Source of the DNA: CADCVW01 sp035644935
GTDB taxonomy: Bacteria; Pseudomonadota; Alphaproteobacteria; Sphingomonadales; Sphingomonadaceae
DNA length: 60,493 bases
Assembly (NCBI GenBank): GCA_035644935.1
Contig: DASQNO010000056.1
Coordinates: 1 to 60,493 of the forward strand
Direction of reading: 5' to 3'
The notes under the pieces were generated by a model. The model searched no databases. It was given only the letters and a program-made list of their open reading frames with translations, and was not told the origin of the DNA. Positions within the stretch are counted from its first letter, which is position 1, and every line of letters starts with the position of its first letter. Positions 7,824-14,913 of this stretch are shown here, in pieces. The position numbers and the translations under genes are program-made.

Positions 7824-9845
7824 ATGAAAGCTTCGATCCGTACGGCCTTGACCGCCGCCACGCTTGCCGCCGTTGCGCTGCCTGCTTCGGCGCAGGTCGA
7901 CGTGCCGCTGATCCCGCGCGACGCGCTGTTCGGCAACCCGTCGCGCACCGGCGGGCAGATCTCGCCCGACGGCAAGTGGCTGTCGTGGATCGCGCCGCGT
8001 GACGGCGTGCTCAACGTCTGGGTAGCGCCCGCCGCCAATCCCAAGGCGGCAAAGGCGCTGACCAACGAACGCCAGCGCCCGATCCGGGGGCACTTCTGGT
8101 CGCCCGACGCAAAATCGGTGATGTTCATCAACGACAAGGGCGGCGACGAGAACTTCCTGCTCTACGCCGTCGATCCCGTCACGGGCATGCAGCGCAACCT
8201 GACGCCGTTCGAAAAGACGCAAGCGCGTATCGTCGGCAGCTCCAACAAGCAGAAAGACCGCGTCCTCGTCGGCCTGAACAACCGCGACGCGCGCTTTCAC
8301 GACGTCCACAGCCTGGACCTGAAGTCGGGCAAGCTGACGCTGGTGCAGCAGAATGACGGCTATGCCGGCTTCCTCGCCGACAACGACCTGAACCTGCGCA
8401 TGGCCATCCGCCCGCGGCAGGACGGCGGGCAGGACTTCTTCCGGATGACGAACGGCAAGATCGGCGCCCAGCCCTTCGCCAGCGTCGGCCTGGATGACGC
8501 GCTCACCACCTCGCCCGCCGGCTTCACCGCCGACGGCCGCACGCTGTACTGGATCGACAGCCGCGGCCGGAACACCGCCGCGCTCGTCGCGCAGGACGTC
8601 GCGAGCGGCACCACCCGCATGATCGCGCAAAGCCCCCGCGCCGACATCAGCGGCGCGCTCGTCAACCCGCGCACCTACGAGATCGAGGCCTGGCGCGCCG
8701 ACTACACCAAGCCCGAATGGAACCCGATCGACCGCAAGGTCGCGGGCGACCTCGCTTTCCTTGAAAAGCGGCTCGGCGGCTTCCCCATCGTCGGTTCGCG
8801 CACCGAGGACGACAGCAAGTGGATCGTCGCCGTCGACCCGGTGGTCCGCCCCGCGACCACGTACCTGTACGACCGCAACAAGAAGACGGTCACCGAACTC
8901 TATGTCGGCCGCCCCGAACTCGCCGGCGCGCCGCTGCAGCCGATGCACGCGGTGGAGATCCGCACCCGTGACGGGCTGACCATGCCGAGCTACCTGACGC
9001 TCCCCGCCGGCTCCGACCGCAACCGCGACGGCAAGGCCGAACGGCCCGCGCCGCTGGTGCTCGTCGTCCACGGCGGGCCGCAGGCGCGCGACAGCTACGG
9101 CTACAACAGCACGCACCAATGGCTCGCCAACCGCGGCTACGCCGTGCTCTCCGTCAACTACCGCGGCTCCACCGGCTTCGGCAAAAGCTTCATCAACGCC
9201 GGGAACATGGAATGGGCCGGCAAGATGCACGACGACCTCATCGACTCGGTCGACTGGGCGGTGAAGCAGGGCGTCACCACGCCCGACAAGGTCGCCATCA
9301 TGGGCGGCAGCTACGGCGGCTACGCGACGCTGGTCGGGCTCACGTTCACCCCCGACAAGTTCACCTGCGGCGTCAGCATCGTCGGCCCATCGAACCTGTT
9401 CACGCTGGCCCAGTCCATCCCGGCCTATTGGGAAGCCGGCAAGCGGCAGCTGTTCGCCCGCATCGGCGACCCGGAAACGGAGGCCGGCAAGAAGCTGCTG
9501 ACCGAACGCTCGCCGCTGACCTATGTCGACCGCATCAAGAAGCCGCTGCTGATCGGGCAAGGCGCCAACGACCCCCGCGTCAAGCAGGCCGAATCCGATC
9601 AGATCGTCGCGGCGATGAAGGCGCGCAACATCCCCGTCACCTACGTCCTGTTCCCCGACGAGGGCCACGGCTTCGCGCGGCCCGTCAACAACATCGCGTT
9701 CAACGCGGTGGCGGAGAACTTCTTGGGCACCTGCCTTGGCGGCCGGTCCGAGCCGATCGGCGCGGCGCTCAAGCCGTCCACGGCGCAGGTCCCGCACGGC
9801 GCCGAATATGCGACGGGCCTCAAGGACGCGCTGGCGCAGAAGTAG
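7824..9845 (+). CDS. Secreted S9 family peptidase (prolyl oligopeptidase/dipeptidyl aminopeptidase type)
   Basis: A 673-aa protein with a Sec signal peptide (MKASIRTALTAATLAAVALPASAQ). An N-terminal beta-propeller of WD40-like TolB blades runs to about residue 400. The C-terminal alpha/beta-hydrolase domain carries Ser496 in GGSYGGYAT, Asp583 in GANDPRV and His615 in DEGHGFARP, the triad order of the S9 family. It likely cleaves short peptides in the periplasm. Start chosen on the signal peptide and the GGGGA ribosome site. It is monocistronic: a leader hairpin precedes it and a GC-rich hairpin follows. S9C acylaminoacyl-peptidase activity is the alternative. Confidence 0.92.
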   Translation: MKASIRTALTAATLAAVALPASAQVDVPLIPRDALFGNPSRTGGQISPDGKWLSWIAPRDGVLNVWVAPAANPKAAKALTNERQRPIRGHFWSPDAKSVMFINDKGGDENFLLYAVDPVTGMQRNLTPFEKTQARIVGSSNKQKDRVLVGLNNRDARFHDVHSLDLKSGKLTLVQQNDGYAGFLADNDLNLRMAIRPRQDGGQDFFRMTNGKIGAQPFASVGLDDALTTSPAGFTADGRTLYWIDSRGRNTAALVAQDVASGTTRMIAQSPRADISGALVNPRTYEIEAWRADYTKPEWNPIDRKVAGDLAFLEKRLGGFPIVGSRTEDDSKWIVAVDPVVRPATTYLYDRNKKTVTELYVGRPELAGAPLQPMHAVEIRTRDGLTMPSYLTLPAGSDRNRDGKAERPAPLVLVVHGGPQARDSYGYNSTHQWLANRGYAVLSVNYRGSTGFGKSFINAGNMEWAGKMHDDLIDSVDWAVKQGVTTPDKVAIMGGSYGGYATLVGLTFTPDKFTCGVSIVGPSNLFTLAQSIPAYWEAGKRQLFARIGDPETEAGKKLLTERSPLTYVDRIKKPLLIGQGANDPRVKQAESDQIVAAMKARNIPVTYVLFPDEGHGFARPVNNIAFNAVAENFLGTCLGGRSEPIGAALKPSTAQVPHGAEYATGLKDALAQK

Positions 9846-9867
9846 GCGTCGGCCGCATACCCGGAGC

Positions 9868-9888
9868 GGGGGCGCGCGTTGCGCCCCC
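9868..9888 (+). terminator. GC-rich hairpin after the S9 peptidase gene
   Basis: GGGGGCGC (9868-9875), loop GCGTT, GCGCCCCC (9881-9888), 23 bases after the stop. The following bases are C-rich rather than a T-run, so it is a weak intrinsic terminator or a 3'-end stabiliser. Confidence 0.55.
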
Positions 9889-9996
9889 CTCCCCCTCCCG
9901 CTATAGCCCGCGCACCCGAGCCCCGGCCCGTGTCGCCCGTCTTCGATCGAAGGCGCGACCGCCGCCGGGGCGCTCGCATTTGAGGACTGCCCGCCC

Positions 9997-10779
9997 ATGG
10001 CCCGTCGCCGCCAGATCTACGAAGGCAAGGCCAAGATCCTCTACGAAGGCCCCGAACCCGGCACGCTGATCCAGTATTTCAAGGATGACGCCACCGCGTT
10101 CAACGCGCAGAAAAAGGGCACGATCAACGGCAAGGGCGTGCTCAACAACCGCATCTCCGAACATATCTTCACGCTGCTCAATTCGATCGGCGTCCCCAAC
10201 CATTTCATCCGCCGCCTCAACATGCGCGAACAGCTGATCCGCCAGGTCGAGATCATCCCGATCGAGGTCGTCGTGCGCAACGTCGCCGCCGGCTCGCTGT
10301 CCAAGCGCCTCGGCATCGAGGAAGGCACGCAGCTCCCCCGCACAATCATCGAATATTACTACAAGGACGATGCGCTGAACGACCCGATGGTCGCCGACGA
10401 GCACATCGCCTGCTTCGGCTGGGCGAGCCAGGAGGAGATGAACGACATCGCCGACATGGCGATCCGCGTGAACGACTTCCTGTGCGGCATGTTCGCGGGC
10501 GCGGGCATCCGCCTCGTCGACTTCAAGATCGAATTCGGCCGCCTTTGGGAAAACGACTACGCCCGCACCATCCTGGCCGACGAGATCAGCCCCGACGGCT
10601 GCAGCCTGTGGGACATGAAGTCGAACGAGAAGCTCGACAAGGACCGTTTCCGCCTCGACCTCGGCGGCGAGAGCGAGGCGTATCAGGAGATCGCCCGCCG
10701 CCTCCGGCTGATGCCCGAGGACGAGGCCGAGCGGCAGGTGCTCGACATGGCGACGCACCGCAAGCGGCGGGGCAAGTAG
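9997..10779 (+). CDS. purC: Phosphoribosylaminoimidazole-succinocarboxamide synthase
   Basis: A 260-aa SAICAR synthetase that joins CAIR and aspartate using ATP in purine synthesis. Recognisable stretches are RRQIYEGKAKILYEGPEPG at the N-terminus, FNAQKKGTINGKGVLNNRIS, VVVRNVAAGSLSKRLGIEEG, and LVDFKIEFGR. Length is typical of the short proteobacterial form. Its last codons (KRRGK-stop) are part of a 15-bp tandem repeat that runs past the gene. purS and purQ, which often follow purC in alphaproteobacteria, are not here; a convergent SDR gene follows instead. Confidence 0.95.
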   Translation: MARRRQIYEGKAKILYEGPEPGTLIQYFKDDATAFNAQKKGTINGKGVLNNRISEHIFTLLNSIGVPNHFIRRLNMREQLIRQVEIIPIEVVVRNVAAGSLSKRLGIEEGTQLPRTIIEYYYKDDALNDPMVADEHIACFGWASQEEMNDIADMAIRVNDFLCGMFAGAGIRLVDFKIEFGRLWENDYARTILADEISPDGCSLWDMKSNEKLDKDRFRLDLGGESEAYQEIARRLRLMPEDEAERQVLDMATHRKRRGK

Positions 10780-10838
10780 CGGCGGGGCAAGTAGCGGCGG
10801 GGCAAGTAGCGACCGGGCAAGTAGCGCCGGCGCAAGTA
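10764..10838. repeat. Five tandem 15-bp units carrying in-frame stop codons
   Basis: Units GCGGCGGGGCAAGTA at 10764, 10779 and 10794 are identical; 10809 and 10824 are variants (GCGACCGGGCAAGTA, GCGCCGGCGCAAGTA). The first overlaps the end of purC and contains its stop. Because 15 is a multiple of three, every unit offers another stop in the purC frame (TAG four times, then TAA). Confidence 0.9.
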
Positions 10839-10842
10839 AGGC

Positions 10843-11649
10843 TCAGCCCGGGCTCGCCGCCGACCCGGCGAGCAGCCCGCCGTCGATGTTGAATTCCGAT
10901 CCGGTGACATAGGTCGCCTCGTCGGACGCGAGCAGCACCGCGATCGCCGCGACTTCCTCGACCCGGCCAAACCGGCGCAGCGGCGTGTCGCGGACGAACG
11001 CCGCCATCTTCTCGTCCCGCGCCGCGCCGGCGCTGTCGCCCAGCATCGCTTCCCAGATCGGCGTCAGGATCGCGGCCGGGTGCACCGAGTTGCAGCGGAT
11101 CGCGAGCCCTTGCGCCGCGCACCACAAGGCGACGCTCTTGCTGTGGTTGCGCACCGCCGCCTTGGACGAGGCATAGGCCGCCGCCCCCGGAATGCCGACC
11201 AGCCCCGACCTGGACGAGATGTTGATGATCGCCCCGGTCCCCGCCGGCCGCATCGCGCGGATCGCGTGCTTGCAGCCCAGGAAGGTCCCGTCCAGATTGA
11301 CCGCATGCACCGCGCGCCAGTCGGCCAGCGTCGCATGCTCCGGATCGTGCGCGGCGGCGTGGTCCGGCCCGAACCCCGTGATGCCCGCATTGTTGACGCC
11401 GATGTCGATCCGGCCGTGCGCCGCCAGCACGCCGTCGATCACCGACGCCCATTCGTCCTCGTGCCGGACGTCGAGCGCTGCGAAGCACGCCTGCGACCCC
11501 ATCGCCGCGACCGCGGCCTCGCCCGCCTCCACGTCGACGTCGTTCACCCACACGAACGCGCCTTCGTCGGCGAACGCCTGCGCGATCCCCCGCCCGATCC
11601 CGCCCGCCGCGCCCGTGACGAGCGCGACCTTGTCCTGAAGTCTGTCCAT
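10843..11649 (-). CDS. SDR family oxidoreductase
   Basis: A 268-aa classical short-chain dehydrogenase/reductase from the ATG at 11649. Seen: TGAAGGIG cofactor loop (12-19), NNAG (86-89), catalytic Ser146, Tyr159 and Lys163 in YASSK, and the C-terminal VTGSEFNIDGG motif. An acidic residue after the second strand (NDVD) points to NAD(H). It oxidises an alcohol or reduces a ketone; the substrate cannot be read from the sequence. It faces purC across the tandem repeat. Farther upstream in-frame codons to 11856 lack family similarity. Confidence 0.88.
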   Translation of the reverse strand: MDRLQDKVALVTGAAGGIGRGIAQAFADEGAFVWVNDVDVEAGEAAVAAMGSQACFAALDVRHEDEWASVIDGVLAAHGRIDIGVNNAGITGFGPDHAAAHDPEHATLADWRAVHAVNLDGTFLGCKHAIRAMRPAGTGAIINISSRSGLVGIPGAAAYASSKAAVRNHSKSVALWCAAQGLAIRCNSVHPAAILTPIWEAMLGDSAGAARDEKMAAFVRDTPLRRFGRVEEVAAIAVLLASDEATYVTGSEFNIDGGLLAGSAASPG

Positions 11650-11988
11650 GCGGAAACCTACGCGGTCGCGCGCCGGGAGGCTAGCGGTTCGGGGCAGAGA
11701 CGGCCTCGACCTCCCTGAACACCTCAGCACGTTCGACAAGGCGCGGCTGGTCAATAATCTGGGGCGGTCGGAGGCGGAGACGCTGCCGGCAGTGCTCCAA
11801 ATTCGCAGCGACATGTTCAAACCGAAATAGACGTAGATATAGAACTCGAACCGCAAGGTAGGAGCCGCTTAGCAATGGCCTGAGCAGATAAGGCCAGATT
11901 GCCCGACGGCTCGGCCCGACATGGTGGACAGCTCGAGTGCGAAGCGGCTGGGGCCGCCATGTGACTCTGGACACAGTAAACTTATTCA
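11650..11988. other. 339-bp stretch without a recognisable gene, entry to an AT-richer patch
   Basis: It should hold the SDR promoter reading left and that of the SIR2 gene reading right. A small open frame at 11648-11830 (+) resembles nothing I know. Base composition changes within the stretch from GC-rich to AT-richer around 11800. A short inverted repeat GGCCT/AGGCC brackets GAGCAGATA near 11875-11895. No tRNA or clear attachment site was found. Confidence 0.5.
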
Positions 11989-13236
11989 ATGAAGGTGTCC
12001 TTTCGCTTGTTGCCCCGTCTCGCGGCAGCGGAAAGGATCGTCTTGCAGGTCATTAAGTCTTCGAGAGCTACGGTTCCTGGTAAAACAGTCGTACTCCTCG
12101 GAGCCGGCTCGTCAGTTGAAGCGGGACTCAGCACGAGTGCCCGCCTTACCCAAGATATTTATGAAGATCTTAGCTCATCTCGTTCGACAAGCGATTATGC
12201 CCGTCTACTTGCCTATCTAATAAGTAGGTTGCAAGCACGGAATGCCGCTCAAGGTTTATCTCCTTATAAACAGATCGAAGTCGAGGAGTTGTTCGATGCC
12301 CTCAACTTAGTCATAAAGCGAGATACCCTCCTGGTGTCGCAATTCGTCGAACGTTGGGACCGGGGATTCGAATCGTTTGACCAAGGTCTTGATGAAAGCG
12401 CCTTCAAACGTTCTTTAGCAGAGATCATAAACAAACATATATCATCGGCAATCAATAATCGCCGAGCTGCATTCTTGGACTCGGATTACCGAAAACTGAT
12501 AGCTGCGCTAAAGCCTCGTTCTGTTCTAAGCGCCGGAGAAAGGGACCTTTCTCGAACTCAGCAGCCATTTTTCTCATCGTTGGTGAGCCATCTTAGCGTT
12601 GCGCCAGGAGCGTCTTCTTATCTAGGGCCACTTTGCACATCTGAGATGGTTACGACCATCGCAACTTTGAATTACGACCTAGCACTTGAGACTTGCTGCG
12701 ATGCGCTGGGAGTGGATTATGACTATGGGTTGTCGCGTTGGGAATCTCAGAAACGTGTCGAATGGCCAGACAACAAGAAATTAAGGATCATGAAGCTGCA
12801 TGGTTCGTTGAATTGGACTGGAGAGCCGGAGAGCTTCCGTATTCGAAAGGACGAGATACAAGATTTTGAGCGGCGAGTCTTGGTTTTTGGTGGAATAGAG
12901 AACAAATTATCAGCGAACGGACCGTTTTTGCAGTTCTTATACAAACTGGAGCGCTCTCTTCTTACCACCGGATCACTCCTAGTTGTGGGGTACTCATTTC
13001 GCGATCCTCATATCAATGCACTGATCAATCGTTGGATTTTGACACGTCGCTCGACAAGGCTTGTCGTCGTCGATCCCAACCCACCGCCTCTGGCGTTTGT
13101 ATCTGGGAAGCAGACTAGAAAGGTTGGTGAAAAGGCGGTCTCGTATCACTTGCAGTACAAACATCTTGCCTTGCCAGCCTCAGTAGGCATTCAACGCTTC
13201 TTCGCAGAGCCTGATCTCTTCGACGCAGGCATTTAA
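11989..13236 (+). CDS. SIR2 family protein, candidate anti-phage NADase
   Basis: A 415-aa protein with the SIR2-like motifs of bacterial defence proteins: GAGSSVEAG (38-46), TLNYD (226-230, with Asn228), KLHGS with His271, and VVGYSFRDPH (333-341) near the C-terminus. Between the first two lies a long helical insert. Known relatives bind NAD and, in several phage-defence systems, deplete it on infection. The gene is far AT-richer than its surroundings (29 of 60 bases G+C at 12181-12240, against 45 of 60 at 15361-15420), a sign of transfer. The ATG at 11989 lacks a ribosome site; TTG at 12043, five bases after AAGGA, is a good alternative. No partner gene is obvious. Confidence 0.85.
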   Translation: MKVSFRLLPRLAAAERIVLQVIKSSRATVPGKTVVLLGAGSSVEAGLSTSARLTQDIYEDLSSSRSTSDYARLLAYLISRLQARNAAQGLSPYKQIEVEELFDALNLVIKRDTLLVSQFVERWDRGFESFDQGLDESAFKRSLAEIINKHISSAINNRRAAFLDSDYRKLIAALKPRSVLSAGERDLSRTQQPFFSSLVSHLSVAPGASSYLGPLCTSEMVTTIATLNYDLALETCCDALGVDYDYGLSRWESQKRVEWPDNKKLRIMKLHGSLNWTGEPESFRIRKDEIQDFERRVLVFGGIENKLSANGPFLQFLYKLERSLLTTGSLLVVGYSFRDPHINALINRWILTRRSTRLVVVDPNPPPLAFVSGKQTRKVGEKAVSYHLQYKHLALPASVGIQRFFAEPDLFDAGI

Positions 13237-13261
13237 CCGGTATAAATTAATAGCCCGCATC

Positions 13262-13571
13262 CAACCAGGTCGGTTGGCACACCCACATAACCGGCTTGCC
13301 AACCACTGAGGCCGGCGCCCCTTTCGGCCCTGCCTTCCTATCCCAGATAGCCGCGTCCGACCGGGCTAAGGCGCCCGATCGCTCCATGCCGCCCAGTCTC
13401 TTTGCCGCTACCTCTCTATTTGCTGCTAACATCAACGGCGCGCATCCGAAACAAGGCACGGGTGAACGACGGCCGGCGCTGAAGTGCAAGCGGCTGTTCG
13501 ACGAAATGCTAGCGGGGAAAGGCGGTTGAGTGCTGGAGGCGAGGCACACGGCGCGGATGAGCGCGCCCCGA
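13262..13571 (+). pseudogene. Decayed copy of the HTH gene at 14914
   Basis: The stretch aligns by eye with the start of the gene at 14914. Both have an ACCAG-TCGGTT leader, then MTDSQTAEAGASFAPF against ITGLPTTEAGAPFGPAF, and ATDPPNAPDPATPRSL against SDRAKAPDRSMPPSL. Here the start is ATA (13287-13289). After a shorter linker the R-K-R-L-F motif returns as ALKCKRLFDEMLAGKGG and a TGA ends the frame at 13527-13529; similarity continues in DNA to about 13571 (GTGCTGGAGGCG, then GATGAGCGCG). A fragment starting at TTG 13296 could still be translated. Confidence 0.75.
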
Positions 13572-13658
13572 TCTCGGCCAAGTCGACATAGTTGACGTAA
13601 CCGTTGCACTTAATTTCGGCCCACAAGCACGAAAGAGGCCTTCCAAGGCGTTCCATAT

Positions 13659-14090
13659 ATGTTCTACTCCGCCACCATGGCGAAGCGACCGTTCGATCAG
13701 CATCTCCCGACCTGGGTGTGGACCGTGGCGGGGCTCGCCGCCGAGGGCGCGGAGGTGCGGTTCTTTTGTCCGCGGTGCTGCCTGCTGTTCGACGTCGACC
13801 TCCGGCTGATCGAACGCGTGCGCGGGCGCGGGTTCAGCCTCGTCCACCACACGCCTCGCTGCAAGGTGTCGTGCTGCCGCTCGCTGGGCTTCTTCCTCGC
13901 CGCCAACGGCATGCACCGGCGGGCGGTCGTGCTGCTGCGCAACGATCCCAAGGACAGCCCCTGGCGCCCGCACTGGTCCTTTCACGCGTTCGAGGCGGAC
14001 ATGAAGGCGCGCATCGGCGTCGATCCGGCGGGCGAGATGCCCAGCACCGTCGCGCGGCAAACGGCGGCGATCCCCTACCGATCTGGTTAG
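13659..14090 (+). CDS. Cys-rich protein of unknown function (possible zinc ribbon)
   Basis: A 143-aa protein I do not recognise as a named family. Cysteines fall as C37-x2-C40-C41 and C68-x3-C72-C73, within FFCPRCC and PRCKVSCC, a pattern that could bind zinc. Many Arg, Trp and His residues follow, and there is no signal peptide or membrane segment. Codon use is GC-rich like the chromosome, unlike the SIR2 gene upstream. The ATG at 13677 (MAKRPFDQHLPTW) is an alternative start. The last codons and stop overlap the left inverted repeat that brackets vapBC. Confidence 0.6.
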   Translation: MFYSATMAKRPFDQHLPTWVWTVAGLAAEGAEVRFFCPRCCLLFDVDLRLIERVRGRGFSLVHHTPRCKVSCCRSLGFFLAANGMHRRAVVLLRNDPKDSPWRPHWSFHAFEADMKARIGVDPAGEMPSTVARQTAAIPYRSG

Positions 14091-14097
14091 CTGGAGG
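14075..14097. repeat. Left imperfect inverted repeat bracketing vapBC
   Basis: Its core is CCGATCTGGTTAGCTGGAGG (14078-14097). Allowing a one-base gap, 21 of its 23 bases match the reverse complement of 14881-14904. It overlaps the end of the Cys-rich gene. Confidence 0.6.
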
Positions 14098-14137
14098 AAA
14101 CCAGGGTTACTCTACGTAACTGCAGACCTGCGCCTCC

Positions 14138-14563
14138 TCATGGATGTCGCCGATGTCCGTCTGGTGTTCCCAACACCACCGATGCCAATCCAAGGTGCTC
14201 CACGAATGGTACAAAATCCCGATCGCCGTGGAGCAGGCTCGCACCATTCATGATGCACCATGTCGCGATCAGCGTGTCGATCGTCTTGCGTGTCGTAACG
14301 CCGCGGGCGCGCAGGCGGCGGTGGTTTCGGGCGGCCTCGATCGCCACGTCACGGCCGCCGATCTCGACCAGCGGCACGGTGGCGAACAGATCCAGCGCGG
14401 TGTCGAAGGTGGCGTCGGTCGTGAAACCCTGCAGCACTTCGAGGAGGACGATGTCGCCGACGACCAGCTCTTCGCGGCCGAGCAGCGCATCGAGCCGGTC
14501 GGCCTGCGGCGTCGCGATTCCTCGGAAGTAGTCGATCCAGACGCTGCTATCGACGAAGATCAA
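14138..14563 (-). CDS. vapC: PIN-domain ribonuclease toxin, VapC family
   Basis: A 141-aa protein with the PIN-domain acidic residues in place: Asp5 in MIFVDSSVWIDYF, Glu42 in LLEVLQGF, Asp96 in TIDTLIATWC and Asp114/Asp116 in HGDRDF. VapC toxins are Mg-dependent RNases that usually cut tRNA or rRNA. The start is TTG (14563), three bases after the vapB stop, so translation is probably coupled to the antitoxin. Together with vapB it forms a complete type II module. Confidence 0.9.
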   Translation of the reverse strand: MIFVDSSVWIDYFRGIATPQADRLDALLGREELVVGDIVLLEVLQGFTTDATFDTALDLFATVPLVEIGGRDVAIEAARNHRRLRARGVTTRKTIDTLIATWCIMNGASLLHGDRDFVPFVEHLGLASVVLGTPDGHRRHP

Positions 14564-14566
14564 ATT

Positions 14567-14764
14567 TCAGGTCCGCTCTCTCCGCATCGCGTCGATGTCG
14601 CCCTGCCAATCGAGCCGTCCGCGAAACTGCTTGATCCCAGCCTGGGCGTTCAGGCGCACCAGCGTGCGCAAGCCCAGCTCAACCGCCTCGCGCTTGGTCT
14701 TCAACCCCGTCGCCCGCAGCACGTCGTCCATCAGCGCGTCATCAATCACGATATTGGTTCGCAT
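14567..14764 (-). CDS. vapB: Antitoxin, VapB family
   Basis: A 65-aa protein from the ATG at 14764; AGGAG lies about eight bases upstream. The N-terminus (MRTNIVIDDALMDDVLRATG) and the following KTKREAVELGLRTLVRL are typical of short VapB antitoxins with a ribbon-helix-helix DNA-binding part; the C-terminus, FRGRLDWQGDIDAMR, should wrap the toxin. The adjoining 14765-14880 is AT-richer and must hold the autoregulated promoter. Confidence 0.88.
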   Translation of the reverse strand: MRTNIVIDDALMDDVLRATGLKTKREAVELGLRTLVRLNAQAGIKQFRGRLDWQGDIDAMRRERT

Positions 14765-14880
14765 GTGTAAGCTCCTACTCTTTCGCACACATAAGGTCGG
14801 CGCTTATATGGGGCAAGGCTGCATCCCCGACCGATCGCGTGCTCCAAAATTTTAGGAACAAACCCGCAACAAATTGCTGT

Positions 14881-14904
14881 CCTACAGCTTACCAGATCGG
14901 TTAG
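14881..14904. repeat. Right imperfect inverted repeat bracketing vapBC
   Basis: Begins CCTACAGCTTACCAGATCGG and ends TTAG; it is the mate of 14075-14097. Its ACCAGATCGGTT core, ten bases before the ATG of the HTH gene, also appears as ACCAGGTCGGTT (13265-13276) ahead of the decayed copy, so it may be a leader or operator of that gene family rather than a transposon end. Confidence 0.55.
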
Positions 14905-14913
14905 CGGGCCTGC

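Noticed and set aside
7767..9998. A 743-codon frame on the - strand opposite the S9 peptidase
   Set aside because: Mirror of a real gene with a complete catalytic triad; the composition is typical of antisense frames.
10764..10838. Short regular repeats considered as a CRISPR array
   Set aside because: Units are directly abutting 15-mers without spacers; no cas genes in the window.
14144..14770. A 208-codon frame opposite vapBC
   Set aside because: vapB and vapC have clear family motifs and operon spacing; this frame is a shadow.
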